A stretch of 64,000 nt of DNA from Antilocapra americana (GCA_007570785.1 ML660211.1:6600774-6664773), one strand, 5' to 3'. Counted from the first letter of the stretch, positions 25,630 to 38,736 are shown. Numbers and translations: made by a program. The notes: generated by a model from the sequence alone, not told the origin.

Positions 25630-27535
25630 AGTTTTATGTCATTTTCCAGTTCATGACTCATGGCGAGATGATGCATGGAGGACAGTATTGAAGAAGATGA
25701 AGCCAATGGGGTTAAATGGGAGTTAGTGTCTTCTGTATTTCCCTTGATATCTTCTTACAGCTAAGTATAAACAATAAATCTCCTCCAGTGGGGAGAGCCT
25801 TTTATGATTGGTTTTTCCAGTGTGTTCAAAGGACCTTGAAGCTGGTGTTTTGTCAAATATCATGTTTCAGAAACTCTATTGAGATTATAGTTTCTTTGTC
25901 TATATTTTTGTCCACAGAACTATTATTCCTGGAGTATTTTATCTAATCTCATTTTATTATTTAATAGGGAGTTCTTTTGCCTCCCCTTAACTGTTTATCT
26001 CTTATCTTTAGATTTATTTTAAAACTGTATTTCTCTGTTGCTTACATTCATATGTTCTTTAGCTTTCTTTGTATAATAATAAGAAATTTCAGGAGAGAAC
26101 AGAAGTCCCTTTTTTTCTGTAATCTTCTAAAGAATCTTGCTCTCATTCTCTTGATTTGGAGGGTCACCAAGGTGATATAGTCACTAGTTTAATGGAGCAA
26201 CTAGTCTCCCAGCTGCTGACCTCTTTTACCCTTGCCATTCTGTTAAATTTCCTTGACCTTAAAATTCATACTTTCATTAGCCTAGAATCAGAAATGCACT
26301 ACTATTAAGACCTGACATTTTAACTCTTATAGTTAATCTCACTTTCTTCAAATTTTTCCCCTCCATTTTTATCACAATTCTCCTTATAGTACTCAAAGCT
26401 TTGTCTTTTACATATCACAAATTAAAACTGGTTTAAACACTGTTTTTGACTGCACAAAACATTAGGGTCCTAAATACTCTTACTGGGAGATCAATTGATT
26501 GAATGTGCTTGAGAAACCAACTTCAGTCTCCAAGAAAATGCATGGTTACTATAAAAGAATCTTCATTCCCTTCAAATAGTCATTTTCCTTCTCTCCATAC
26601 CTTCTTCTGGATTTGTTGTTTGTGGATTTTTTGATGATAGCCATTCTGATTGGTGTGAGGTAATATCTCATTGTAGTTTTGATTTGCATTTCTCTACTAG
26701 CAATTTTGAACATCTTTTCATGTGTATATTGGCCACCTGCATGTCCCCTTCAAATGGACATCTTTTCTACACCAGCAATATAAACTAGGTGACTGTCATG
26801 TGATATAATTATTAGCTACCTATTTTTCCAGTAGGTAAGTCACTAAGTCGTTTCTTCTTGGTAGCTGACTTATTTAACATTCGGAAGTAATATACTGCTC
26901 CTTCTAACTAGCTTCATTATGTGAAATTATTTTACGCAATTATTTAACCCTGATCCAGCACCCACTGGCAGATAAATTCTGAAGAGAAAAGAAAATCATT
27001 TTTACACTGTGACCAGTACTATAGTAACATTTATAAAAATGTGTTCTATAGGACATAGATTTAACAAACATTCCATTTTGGTTAGGAACCAAAAAGTTTC
27101 CTAAGGGAAAATAACTTTTGAAAATGCTGCCAGTATATTCTCCTTCACAAAATGATTTTGTATATTAATGACTCTGAGAATATCTGTGATGAGAAGTACC
27201 TGCCTTTGTTTAACCTGAAAATTTCTCACCTTCTTTGTCTAAAAAGTAATCATTAAATTTTTAGTTTAAAAAACACATGTTAAAAATATTTGGGACTAGT
27301 ATTTCATGAGACACTTATGAGATGTGATTTGAAATTATACGAGGGGTCATCTCGAACATGTGCACAGGACTTATTTGCTACCTACTCTTAGTCAGAGAAC
27401 AGAAACCAGTGTTTACAGATAATTTGTGTTATACTTTCATAAGCACTTGCATTATATTTTGATTGTCAGCAGTGTAGGATTACATATAAATATAAAACTA
27501 TGTAGAACTTTAATATATTAACTACTTAGGAAAAC
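25630..27535. other. AT-rich sequence with one L1 fragment
   Basis: Apart from the L1 piece at 26615-26762 nothing is recognised. Two frames of about 70 codons near 25716-26180 are hydrophobic by AT-richness and are not supported as genes. Confidence 0.45.
26615..26762 (-). mobile_element. L1 ORF2 fragment, minus strand
   Basis: 'tagccattctgattggtgtg', 'aggtaatatctcattgtagt' and 'tttgatttgcatttctct' are the reverse complement of a conserved L1 ORF2 3' segment. Confidence 0.8.
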
Positions 27536-27538
27536 TAG

Positions 27539-27822
27539 TGGAGAAGGCAATGGCCCCCCACTCCAGTACTGTTTCTTGCCTGGAAAATCCCATGGACAGA
27601 GGACTCTGGTGGGCTGCAGTCCATGGGGTTGCTAAGAGTTGGACACGACTGAGCGACTTCACTGTCACTTTTCACTTTCATTCATTGGAGAAGGAAATGG
27701 CAACCCACTCCAGTGTTCTTGCCTGGAGAATGCCAGGGACAGAGGAGCCTGGTGCGCTGCTGTCTATGGGGTCGCACAGAGTCAGATACAACTGAAGCGA
27801 ATTACCAGAAGCAGCAGCAGGA
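27539..27822 (+). mobile_element. Bov-A2-type dimeric SINE, plus strand
   Basis: Two copies of the Bov-A unit lie head to tail: 'ggagaaggcaatggcccccc' at 27540 and 'ggagaaggaaatggcaaccc' at 27687. Each is followed by the 'ggacagagga' and 'tatggggt' or 'catggggt' blocks. It ends in 'agcagcagcagg'. The frames spanning it are repeat-derived. Confidence 0.93.
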
Positions 27823-27879
27823 AAAGTAGAAATACATGGCCTTTAGTGTTTTTTTTAATAATTAGTCCCAAGTGACTGG

Positions 27880-28765
27880 TCGACTCTCACTATCAAGGAT
27901 AATATATGTATAGCAAGTTAGGAATTAAAAACTTCCTTTTTTTACATAAATGCCATAACCAGTTATCAGATTAGCTTAATATATATAATATCTATTTTTT
28001 CAGCTACTCATAAATCAGAAATACATATAAATATACTTATATACACAAAATATACAGAGATATTCATAAACCTAAAAAAAATATGACATTATCTACCATA
28101 ATTTTTACATCCTTATCAACAACCAAAAAACTACCTGTTGAAAACAAGATTTATTAAATACTCTGTAATGACATATATGGCAGAAGAATTTTTAAAAGAG
28201 TGGATATAACTGCTGTACAGAAGGAACCAATGCAATATTTTAAATCAGCTATACTCCAATATTTTTTTAATTAAAAAAAAATAAGACTCAATAATAAAAA
28301 AAAGATATACAGTTCTCTTTGATTAGGCAGCAATGTTAAATACTATAAAGCTAGAAATTATTTTCTAATGGAAACACTGAGGTTATTTTAATGTGGATAT
28401 TTGAGAATATATAAGTGGACCATATATTAGCACAAGTATTAGCATTGGCTAGTATACCTTTGCTGCCAAAGAAATTTAGGTAAGTTGGTGAGTAAAGGTT
28501 TTCTCATTTATAAAGAGATGTGTATAGAAAGAAACTTTAGCTTAATTCCTAAGCTGTTTTCATATCTCTACATGAAGGAGGTATTAAATGTATGGTTATT
28601 TGCAAAGGCTCTTACAGAATGGTGGTATAAGCTATAGGTATAAAATGACTGTGATGAAGCACAAAACTCAGCATCTAGAACAAAATGAGTTCATACTACT
28701 GATGTCTAACATCATTACCTCACTGAACCAAATCAAAGTTTACAGATCTCCAAATAGGGCATAAG
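27880..28765. other. AT-rich sequence with a short L1 3' end
   Basis: 28195-28300 ('aactgctgtacagaaggaac' then 'tcagctatactccaatattt' and an A-rich run) looks like an L1 3' terminus on the plus strand. The rest is unrecognised. Confidence 0.5.
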
Positions 28766-28766
28766 T

Positions 28767-28966
28767 GCTTCCCTGATGGGGCAGTTGGTAGAGAATCTGC
28801 CTGCAATGCAGGAGACCCGGGTCCAATCCCCAGGTTGAGAAGATCCCCTGGAGAAGAAAACGTCAACCCATTTCAGTATCCTTGTCTAGGGAAGCCAACG
28901 GACAGAGGAGCCTGGCAGTCCATAGGGTTGCAAAAGTTGGACATGACTTAGGGACTATACCACCAT
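28767..28966 (+). mobile_element. Bov-tA-type SINE, plus strand
   Basis: 'agtgcttccctgatggggca', 'tgcctgcaatgcaggagacc' and 'gaagatcccctggagaagaa' mark the element. It has small deletions in the 3' half. Confidence 0.92.
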
Positions 28967-29111
28967 CAAAGAGGGCATAATAGCAGTTTTTGTGGTGGTT
29001 AAATAAAGTTGCCACATAGTTGATAGTTGATGTGATGCTCTTAGCAGAGCCTTTGCCACAAAGTTCGGTATATGCTAGTCAGCCTTATTACTACTCTGCT
29101 ATTTTTTAGAT

Positions 29112-29331
29112 GGGCTCCCCTGGTCATTCAGATGGTAAGGAATCCACCTGCAATGAGGGAGACCTGGTTTCTATCCCCGGGTTGGGAAGATCCCCTGGAG
29201 GAGGGCATGGCAACCCACTCTAGTATTATTGCCTGGAGAATCTCCAGGGACAGAGGAGCCTGGCAGACTACAGTCCATTGGGTTGCCAAGAATCAGATAC
29301 AACTGAAGGACTTAACACAGCACACAGCATG
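29112..29331 (+). mobile_element. Bov-tA-type SINE, plus strand
   Basis: 'tcattcagatggtaaggaat', 'ttgggaagatcccctggagg' and 'gagcctggcagactacagtc' mark the element, which ends near 'acacagcacacagcatg'. Confidence 0.92.
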
Positions 29332-29334
29332 TTT

Positions 29335-30958
29335 TTAACATGTTCAAATTCATCTTTGCCTATGCTTTCTTTGTTCCATTCACCTAAATAGCTCAAATAA
29401 ATAAAACTCAGCTAAGTGTTGTGTCTCTGATGAAAACTTATTAGGAATCAAGTGAATTAAAAGGTCAGATATGCATAAATAAAGTAGATTATATGTAAAT
29501 CCTGAATTTGCATTTTGAAGTATAAATAACTGCAAATATCTTTTCTTGAATGAAAACCTTTGAAAACTAAATGATTTAACTAGGTCAGTTCAGGTTACTC
29601 AAGGTATTGACCATACAACTGAGATGTGAATTGAAGGAAATTACATTACATTGTAGAATTTGGTTTCTCTGAAAATAATCATTTAGTGAATAATATAAAA
29701 ATCATTTATTATTTTTAAAAAATCTAAATGTGTCTTTTCTTCCAAAGTCATCCCACCTCTGTACTTACTGTACTTAAAAACACCTTCCACTTGAAGAGCT
29801 GTGCACTGATGAGTACATAAAATAGTGATCACATTTTTAGAATGCTTTTCAACACTGAATAAATACCTGGAAAATTTTGTTAGCTTCCAGATTTTCTTTA
29901 TGAACAAATCATAGAATAAATCTTAGAATTTGGGTGCATTATCTTTAATTTTGTAGGAAAGTCTTCCTTGTTGCCACATAGTTGATAATACAGGGGCATT
30001 TACACTGAAATACTATTTTCCATTGTAGAACATGTCTTTAAAATTGTCATTAACTAGACGGAAAATCTCCTTCCTGTGTTATGTATTTTCTGTAATAAAA
30101 ATATAAAAAGAGCCATTAAGCCCTTCTCCCTAATATACGTGTGTAATAATGGTTTTGTGCCATTCTAAGCAAATTATTTGTTTAAAAAATGTGTTTGTAT
30201 TTAATTACTGTAATCAATTGTATCTTAGTGATTATATACACAGATCAGACTTGTAATATGAGAAAAAGTACCAACCACTCATCCTGCTTTTCCCTAAGTG
30301 TATCTTCCACCAACTTTAAATTTTATTTTACATATTCCTAACAGTATGATGTACTAGGGTTTGAGTTTCTTCTCTGTAGACTGCAACTTTAAATGATATA
30401 TCTAAATTTAATGTTTTCATTGCTTTCAGTGACAATATTTACTAAATTAGACCTGCAAAGCTTTATTTCCTGTTTATCCTTGAAAGTTATGAATTGTTTT
30501 TAAAGGAGATAACTGTTTCTCTATAAAGATGATTCCAAAATCTTTACAGTGAGTCATACCCTGACACTTATTTTCAATTTAAAATTCAACCTGACCCTTT
30601 ATTTTTCTTTAGAATTTGCTCTCTTTCCATTGTGCTATCTAATTTATTATTGCTATCATTCCAAATTACATGTAGGATACAAACTAACTTTCAGTTGCTT
30701 ATAACATCAGAGTTTTGTGTTCATTTCATATAGGCTGGCATGAAAACTTGATCATCACCTCCCAGAGACCTTGACTAACAGGGGCTGCAGTGGGACAAGT
30801 GTTTTCATATCAGAGACAAAATAAAAGAGAATATTATGACTTATTTTGAAAGCTTCTTCCCAAACACTTCACATATACCTTCTTCAAAGTAATGCCCGAA
30901 TTTCAGTGAACAACAAAAGTGACCTCACACTGTCTCCATCAGGAGAGAAGAGGACATT
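29335..30958. other. AT-rich sequence with no recognised gene or repeat
   Basis: No coding or repeat signature was recognised on either strand. The frame at 29683-29907 lacks domain features. Confidence 0.5.
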
Positions 30959-30960
30959 TG

Positions 30961-31167
30961 TGGTGGTTTAGTCACCAAGTCGTATTCTCTGCTTGTGACC
31001 CCGTGGACTGTTGACCACCAGGCTCCTATGTCCTTCAGATTTTTCAGGCAAGAATACCAGAGTGGGTTGCCATTTCCTTCTCCAGGGGATCTTCCCAACC
31101 CAAAGATTGAACCCTTATCTCCTGCACTGCAGGCAGATTCCTTACCAACTGAGCCACCAGGGAAGCA
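30961..31167 (-). mobile_element. Bov-tA-type SINE, minus strand
   Basis: 'tttttcaggcaagaatacca', 'ctccaggggatcttcccaac' and 'gcactgcaggcagattcctt' give the reversed signature, ending 'accagggaagc'. Frames on both strands are repeat-derived. Confidence 0.93.
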
Positions 31168-31212
31168 CAAGGCACTTGAAAATAGCTTTCAACAATATTC
31201 CTATTAAAATTA

Positions 31213-31828
31213 CAGTAGTCCCTTGTCTTATCCACAATTTCAGTGTCCCTCAGTCAACCATAGTTGAAAAATATTACATAGAAAATATTATATAGAAAAT
31301 ATATAATTTTTTATATATTACATAGAAAATTCCAGAAATAATTCATAAATTTTAAATTGCAAACCTTTCTATCCATCTTACATGGATCCCCAACCATTAA
31401 CATCATCTGTTTCTGGCATTGACCCATGAACATCACCACAGGTTGATGATGCTTCTACTGATGATGCACCACCCAAAACAGATGTTGCTTCTACTGAAGT
31501 ATCATCAGAAAGTCAATAGTAGTCCTACAGTGTGGAGTAATTCACTTCACTTCATCTCATCATGCAGGCATTTATCACCTTACATCATCATAAGAGTGAG
31601 TACAATACAGTAAGAGATTTTGAGACCAAATTCATATAATATAGATATAACTATTCTATTTTATTATTAGTTACTGTTGTTAATCTCTTACTATACCTAA
31701 TTTACACATTAAACACTACCCTGTGTATATAGGAAGAACATAGTATATATAGGGTTCAATACTATCCAGGGTTTCAGGCATCTACTGGGAGTCTTGGAAG
31801 CATTTGCCTGTGGTTAAGGGTGGAAAAA
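31213..31828. mobile_element. Tigger-like (Tc1/mariner) non-autonomous DNA transposon
   Basis: The left end 'cagtagtcccttgtcttatc' and the right end 'ctgtggttaagggtgg' are approximate inverted repeats of the Tigger/MER type. The interior 'attccagaaataattcataa' and 'ttcaggcatctactgggagt' fit that family. A TA dinucleotide precedes the left end, and the right end is abutted by a SINE. Strand is not assigned. Confidence 0.65.
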
Positions 31829-31955
31829 TGAACTTCCCAGGTGGTGCTAATGGTAAAGAACCCACCTGCCAACACAGGAGACAAGAGACCTGGGTAAGAT
31901 CCCTAGTTGGGGAAGATCCCGTGGTGGGCTACAGTCCATAGGGTTGCAAAAATCC
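31829..31955 (+). mobile_element. Bov-tA SINE, plus strand, internally deleted
   Basis: 'aacttcccaggtggtgctaa' and 'aagaacccacctgccaacac' give the 5' part. 'ggggaagatcccgtggtggg' joins directly to the 3' block 'ctacagtccatagggttgca', so about 70 bp of the usual middle is absent. Confidence 0.85.
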
Positions 31956-32099
31956 TATCTAATAATAGCCTCAAATCCAAGTCCCGAAGTGATATTTCTT
32001 GATTCCAACAACTTCTAATTTAAAAAGATGTTCTTTTGCTGCCTCGTCTTAAATAATGGAATGCAGATGGAATTAGCTTTAAAAAAAAAAAAAAGCATC

Positions 32100-32600
32100 C
32101 TTGATTAAAGAGAAGCACAGAGTCACAGCAGTCCCTTGTCAAAAGTTTCCACCAATACTCACGGGGCTGAGATCAAGTTGGGCTCCTATCCTAGAGTGTG
32201 CTTTGCCTTATTGAGGCTCCAATTCATCCAGAGGAAAGCTTCTCTGGAAGAACCAGCTTCACGAATGTGAAGCAGGTGTGGTCACACAGAGGCTTATTTT
32301 CAGGAGCGTCCCCACCCTTCGTGAAATGTTTTTATGTCGTCCTTGGAAATTCTAAACTCCATCTTTGAACATTAATTTTGTGAATGAAGTCTTATTGTGC
32401 CCTGGAGCATGCGTGTGAGCCAAGGAGATGCTGGGTGACGGAAACACAAGCAGATCCAGGCTGTGGGCACCCAGGGTGGAGGAAAGGGGGTTATGGGGCC
32501 CTGAGGAGAAGAGTGGGCAACGCGTGCCCTGAGCACACACAGCTGCTGGGCACACGCTAGCTTGGGCGGTCAGAGCCATGAGACTCAGGGAAGCTGGCAA
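32100..32600. other. Unexplained GC-richer patch
   Basis: About 500 bp is clearly less AT-rich than its surroundings and has scattered CpGs (for example 'ggcaacgcgtgccctgagca', 'gcttgggcggtcagagcc'). I recognise no repeat family. An 82-codon minus-strand frame at 32352-32600 is open but lacks domain features. It may be a regulatory element, an old LTR or a decayed exon. Confidence 0.35.
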
Positions 32601-32619
32601 ATATACGGTAACTAAGCTT

Positions 32620-33243
32620 ATCCTAAGTTCTCTTCGTTGTTTGCTTTACAGCTGAATTCTACTTTACACTAGTTATGCTTTTATTTTCATCACTGCTAGG
32701 ATAACTTGATAAAGTTATCATTTTCAAAAGTTATCATTTTGACCCAGTAATTTATTTTTATGAGTTGAAGTTCTGATGAAATATAATATTAACAAAGAGA
32801 AAGTTTAACAAACAATAGTAACAGTGTGTTAATTAAATGATAAAATGATAAGCTGAGATGAAATGCATTGTGTTGACATATACTGAACAAAATGGTGAAC
32901 ACATTCCTTGTAACACGTTTACAATCTTTAGCACACTAGTGATTCCTATATATGTAATTCAATGAGTAGAAATATTGGCTATTCATATATTTCAGATTTG
33001 TTATAAATTCCAATTTTCTTTTTTGCTATGAACATTACAAATAGCCTTAGAAATACTTTTTATACCATAAGATTGCATCAGTAGTCTATGGATTCTGTTT
33101 GTTAAACAGTGTATGGAAGTATTTTGCAAATCCCTAGTATTTCAGTGACAAAGAATTTACAAATGCCTCTCCCTTTATAAACATTTGGAAGTAAAAAGTC
33201 ATGAATGCCAGTGACTTACTCCTAAATCCAATGTGATTCAATC
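32620..33243. other. AT-rich sequence with no recognised gene or repeat
   Basis: Nothing recognisable on either strand. Confidence 0.5.
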
Positions 33244-34172
33244 TTCAGTTCAGTTCAGTCACTCAGCCGTGTCCGACTCTTTGTGACCCCATGAACCACA
33301 GCACACCAGGCCTCCCTGTCCATCACGAGCTGCCGGAGTCTACCTAAACCCATGTCCATTGAGTTGGTGATGCCATCCAATCATCTCATCCTCTGTTGGC
33401 CCCTTCTCCTCCTGCCTTCAATCTTTCCCAGCATCAGGGTCATCTCAAATGAGTCAGCTCTTCACATCAGGTGGCCAAAATATTGGAGTTTCAGCTTCAA
33501 CATCAGTCCTTCCAATGAACCCCCAGGACTGATCTCCTTTAGGATGGATTTATTGAAACTCCTTGGAGTCCAAGGGACTCCCAAGAGTCTTCTCCAACAC
33601 CACAGTTCAAAAGCATCAATTCTTCAGTGCTCAGCCTTCTTTATAGTCCAATTCTCTCATCCATACATTCCTACTGGAAAAACCATAGCCTTGACTTTTT
33701 AATATGCTCTGGAGGTCGGTCATAACTTTCCTTCCAAGGAGTAAGTGTCTTTTAATTTCATTTGTGGCAATCACCATCTGCAGTGATTTTGGAGCCCCCC
33801 AAAATAAAGTCAGCTACTGTTTCCACTGTTTCCCCATCTCTCTGCCATGAAGTGATGGAACCAGATACCATGATCTTAGTTTTCTGAATGTTGAGCTTTA
33901 AGCCAACTTTTTCACTCTCCTCTTTCACTTTCATCAAGAAGCTCTTTAGTTCTTCTTCACTTCCTGCCATAAGGGTGGTGTCATCGGCATATCTGAGGTT
34001 ATTGATATTTCTCCTGGCAATCTTGATTCCAGCTTGTGCTTTTTCCAGCCCAGCGTTTCTCATGATGTACTCTGCACATAAGTTAAGCAGGGTGACAATA
34101 TACAGTCTTGATGTACTCCCTTTCCTATTTGGAACCAGTCTGCTATTCCACATCCAGTTCTAATTGTTGCTT
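33244..34172 (-). mobile_element. BovB LINE 3' part, minus strand
   Basis: It starts at the BovB 3' terminus ('cagttcagttcagtcactca') and runs back into the reverse transcriptase. The minus-strand frame at 33758-34153 reads LNLCAEYIMRNAGLEKAQAG then LRYADDTTLM (YADD box) and NIQKTKIMVSGSITSWQRDG. It is 5'-truncated within the RT domain, so it is inactive. Confidence 0.93.
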
Positions 34173-34173
34173 C

Positions 34174-34730
34174 AATCTTAAATAATGTTGAAAAACAAAT
34201 CACTTATATTTGAAGCAGTACCTGTGTCTATGATTAATAATGAATGAATGCCTGTTTCAACAGTTAGTTACTTCATTTTTCCTATTGGTGAACTCTTTGT
34301 CAACAGAGCTTTGCTTTCTTCTTGTTTGTTTCTTTGATTATTGTTAATTATAATTTAGGTCCTTTTATAATACCCAGTGATATGACAACTCAAAAAATAA
34401 TTTTTAATGGATGAAAGTGATGATAACAGCTTTAAAAAAATTGACTAATTGTATCAAATATCACATCAATAAAATTATTTTATTTTCATTTTCTTACCTC
34501 ATGATTTATTTCCATTAAATATTTATTAATATACCTATCAAAAACATTTTACAACAAATGAATAATAAGATTACAACAAATAGAATAAAATTTAGTAGTT
34601 GAAATATTCATTCTCCTATATAAATATTGTAGAGCAAAAACTTCACAATTTTCAAGGATGAATCCATTCTAAATTTTATTAGATTTACAGTGTTGTTTAA
34701 GAAAAAAAACATTACACTGTCAAATATATG
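34174..34730. other. AT-rich sequence with no recognised gene or repeat
   Basis: Nothing recognisable on either strand. Confidence 0.5.
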
Positions 34731-34733
34731 ATA

Positions 34734-34941
34734 GAGTGTTAGTCACTCTCAATCGTGTCTGACTCTTTGTTATCCCATCAATTATAAACCATCAGCTTCC
34801 TTTGTCCATGGAATTTTCCAGGCAAGAATACTGGAGTGGATGGCCATCTCCTTCTCCATGGGATCTTCCTGACCCAGGGATTGAACCCTGGTCTCTTGCA
34901 TTGCAGGCAGATTCTTTACCATCTGATGCACCAGTGAAGCC
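34734..34941 (-). mobile_element. Bov-tA SINE, minus strand, with target duplication
   Basis: The reversed SINE signature is complete ('attttccaggcaagaatact', 'gcattgcaggcagattcttt'). It is bounded by exact 10-bp direct repeats, atatatgata, at 34724-34733 and 34942-34951. Confidence 0.94.
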
Positions 34942-35082
34942 ATATATGATAAAATAAGCCACATATTAAGATATCAGACTTCTGTATATTTTCACAATTG
35001 TTGCTTTTCATCAGTGGAAATAATATATTATGAACATGATCTTGGATATTTCTATTTAGGTGTATCAAATTGATGAGTGACA

Positions 35083-35711
35083 ACATGGCAAATAGATGGG
35101 GAAACAGTGGAAATAGTGACAGGCTATTTTAGGGGGCCACAAAATCATTGCAGATGGTGACTGCAGCCATGAAATTAAAAGACGCTTACTTGGAAGGAAA
35201 GTTATGACCAACCTAGACAGCATATTAAAAAGCAGAGACATTACTTTGCCAACAAAGGTACGTCTGGTCAAAGCTATAGTTTTTCTAGTAGTCATGTATG
35301 GATGTGAGAGTTGGACTATAAAGAAAGCTGAGCACCGAAGAATTGATGCTTTTGAACTGTGGTGTTGGAGAAGACTCTTGGGAGTCCCTTGGACTACAAG
35401 GAGATCCAACTAGTCCATTCTAAAGGAAATCAGTCCTGAATATTCATTGGAAGGACTGATGTTGAAGCTGAAACTCCAATACTTTGGCCACCTGATGAGA
35501 AGCACTGACTCATTTGAAAAAACCCTGATCCTGGGAAAGATTGAAGGGAGTAGGAGAAGGGGCCATCAGAGAATGTGATGGTTGGATGGCATCACTGACT
35601 CAATGGACATGAGTTTGACTGGGAGTTGGTGATGGACAGAGAGGCCTGGTATGCTGCAGTCCATAGGGTCTCAAAGAGTGGACACGACTGAGCAGCTGAA
35701 CTGAACTGAAC
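35083..35711 (+). mobile_element. BovB LINE, 3' part, plus strand
   Basis: It starts at 'atggcaaatagatggggaaa' and ends at the BovB terminus 'gagcagctgaactgaactga'. The frame at 35204-35413 reads MTNLDSILKSRDITLPTKVR then CESWTIKKAEHRRIDAFELW, typical BovB C-terminal sequence. It is 5'-truncated downstream of the YADD box. Confidence 0.92.
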
Positions 35712-35829
35712 TTATCTGCTAGATACATATACCCACTTTACCAATATTATTACAAATACATTTTGAAAAGCAACCACTGGTTTGAGCTGTTTGAGCACTT
35801 CCTGTCTCTCCTCTAGAACTTGGAACCTC

Positions 35830-36730
35830 ATATATAATCCACATGCTACTTCATACTCATTCCAAACCTACTGATTTTTCAGGGACTGTTTCATTGTCCT
35901 GTTCCTCACTGCTATTCTGTCATAGGTTTCTTGACCCCTTGTGAGATCCTGCAGGTCATTCACATCTAATTCAACATATCCAAAACTAAAGACTGTCTCT
36001 TTTCTCAAACCTGTGCCTTTTTATTTCTTCTTTAACTTAAGAGGTTGCAATATCCCACCTACTGAGCCAACTGAAACTCTCACCATAATATTAAAAATCT
36101 GTCCATCCTTTATCCCTCACAGCCACTACTGGTGACTGTAACTGTGGACTGACCCTTGAATCACCACAGTGCATCCCAGTCCAGCTTTTGTATGTGCATG
36201 GACTCTGATCTTCAAGCGTTATCCTGTATCATTCATGTTGTTGATGTATTCAAGTCTTTTATAGCTTCCAGGTGGCAAAGGTATAATTGGAATTCTATTC
36301 AGTTTGATTTCAAATCTTGTACAGAACCAACTTCCCTTGATGAGAATGATTCAGTTGTCCTATAATTGATCATGAAACTTCCTATGCTACAATCAATTCT
36401 CTGCAGTTTCAGATTTTCCTAATATTTAAATTCTTCTAAAATGCAAATACAATTTTACCTCCTTGCTCAAATACATTCATAGCTCTTTTTAAGCAATGTA
36501 AGTCTTAATTCCATATTTCATGGCTCTTTTTGATCTTTACACAGATCCATTTCTTCTCATGCTCAAATGCTATACTTAAGCCACCCTAGACATCATGTAA
36601 TTCCTCAAATACCTCCAGGATATTTTTAATTGCTTCTGATCAGTCTCTTTGCTTTTCCTGAAATTGTCTTTCTCCTCTGCATAGATTAAAACTCCTTCCT
36701 GCTAATTTGGTCAGAAAATTTCATTTCAAT
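35830..36730 (+). mobile_element. Probable L2 LINE 3' region, plus strand
   Basis: 'tcaacatatccaaaactaaa', 'ctccttgctcaaatacattc' and 'ttcctgaaattgtctttctc' follow the order of L2 3' sequence but are heavily diverged. The frames at 35941-36135 and 36156-36365 are not convincing as host exons. Confidence 0.5.
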
Positions 36731-36734
36731 CTAA

Positions 36735-37598
36735 TTGTACCAAAGATGTAGCTCTAAGGTAGGTCTATCGCAAATTTTACTTAGACACATTAGAGAAATG
36801 AAAGGATAAGAGACTTTTGTAAGAATATATCCATTGTAATTAGAAAAAAAAATTATTACATTTATTTATTATTTATAGGTAAATAAGCACTTTTATAACT
36901 CTATGGCATTATATTAACATATCCTATATTATTTGCCACAAAATGTAGATATAATCATTCTATTGTTTATTCCATTTTTAAATTCTTAGAATGTAATGTT
37001 TACATAGTAGTTGTAGTAGTCTGTACATTTGCAATGACATTTGCAAAAGTCAGCTCTTAAACACAATCCTGTCAAACACATATCACATATTAAAACATGT
37101 GGAAATTAATCCCTTTTACTACTCAATAAACAAAAGCATCAGTTACATGTGTATTTTCCAGTTACTTTCAAAATAAAGTATACAGAAATTGCACAGGCGT
37201 ATATTAGCATATGTTCTTTTAAGCCATATTTTCAGTTGATTCTGAAACTAATATATTTGAAATAAAAGAAACAATTTTGATCATTTTAATATTTGCAAGT
37301 ATTGGAGGTAAAATTTGAAAAGAATATCTCAATGCCATGTCTTTCTTTTTTATATACTTCATTTATAAAGGTATTTAATGTCTTATATACTTTATTTTAT
37401 AATGAAAAGCAAATGTAATGGCTCCTTATCCAAATATCCTTCCCTCTCCTCATTTCTTTCTACTTCTTCTGCTTCAAAGATAACACTATTAACAGATAAA
37501 TGTGTAAATGTTAATACACTGGTTGGACCCTAGGCAAGTTATTTAATGTTTCTGATCTTCAATTTACTTATCTATAAAGTGAGGATAGGTATAGAACA
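36735..37598. other. AT-rich sequence with no recognised gene or repeat
   Basis: Nothing recognisable on either strand. Confidence 0.5.
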
Positions 37599-37599
37599 T

Positions 37600-37866
37600 A
37601 GGACTTCCGTGGTGGTTCAATGGATAATTATCTGTCTGCAAATGTGAGGGAGATAGGTTCGATCCCTGGTCTGGAAAAATCACACATGCCACCGGGCAAC
37701 TGAGCCCATGAGCCACAGCTCCTGAAGCCCATGATCTAGAGCCAGTGCTCAATAACAAGAGAAGTCTTCATACAACAACTAAAGTAGCCCCTGCTCTCTG
37801 CAACTGAAAAGGCCCAGAAGCAGCAATCAAGACCCAGAGCAACCAAAATTAAATAAATAAATAAAA
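37600..37866 (+). mobile_element. CHR-type tRNA-derived SINE, plus strand
   Basis: 'aggacttccgtggtggttca', 'ggttcgatccctggtctgga' and a tail of 'gcaaccaaaattaaataaat' with TAAA repeats fit the cetartiodactyl CHR (tRNA-Glu-related) family. This is distinct from the Bov-tA elements in the rest of the window. Confidence 0.85.
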
Positions 37867-37867
37867 T

Positions 37868-38736
37868 ATTTATTAAAAAAGAATAGAACAGAATATATAA
37901 ACTTGGGATGAGAATTAAATTAGTTAATTAAAAAGAACGTAGAACAAGAAGAGCCATACAGTAAGTATCAACAATCAGGAGGGTCCTTGTCAACATGACC
38001 GTGATAGAACTGTGGTGTGTGTAGATCACACATATCAACGTGAGTTAGTTGTTTCTTTCAAAAAGTCCATATCCAAGAAAGATTAACCATCAACCAAGAA
38101 ATAACTTGACAAATAACTTGAAGAAACTTTGACCAGTAAATTTCAAAGACAATAGCAACCAGCTCACTTATTAAACACTTTCTGTTCGTTCATCAACACT
38201 CAAGACCCTTTCCTCACTCTGCCAATCCTAGTAGTATCACAAATAGTAGCACAATTTTACCAAATGCTAAGCAATTGCCCACCATGGAAAGCCTATCTTA
38301 AATTACCTGAGCCCAGGCCACATGGTGTTATGCATTCCTCCCTTTTGATTTTCCCTTCTGAGAGAATGCTGATAATGCGACAGGGTAGTTTTCTTATTTA
38401 GTGCTGGAAGTTTAATTTCATTCTATTAACTGCTTCTCTAGTATTATTTAGGAGAGATAAAGAGTATTTTATAAGTATTTAATAATCAATTGATTAAAAT
38501 ATTTAAACTTTTGCCTCACATATTTCCACTGAGAAAGTTGTCACTAAAGAAAGCATTCATAGTTATAGTAACTTTTAAAAAATGTTAAAAGGAAAATTTT
38601 GCCCATTTTTATTATTTTAAGAAATCAAATTGAGGTTTCTTCCTTTAAGACATAATGGGGGGAAAATTCTTAACTTACCTGTCTTGGCTATTGACAATTT
38701 AAAGAATCATAATTTAGTGTCACTGATATCAAGAAT
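37868..38736. other. No recognised gene or repeat
   Basis: AT-rich; nothing recognisable on either strand. Confidence 0.5.

Noticed and set aside
27539..27822. Tandem duplication of a local sequence
   Set aside because: It is the normal dimeric structure of Bov-A2 SINEs.
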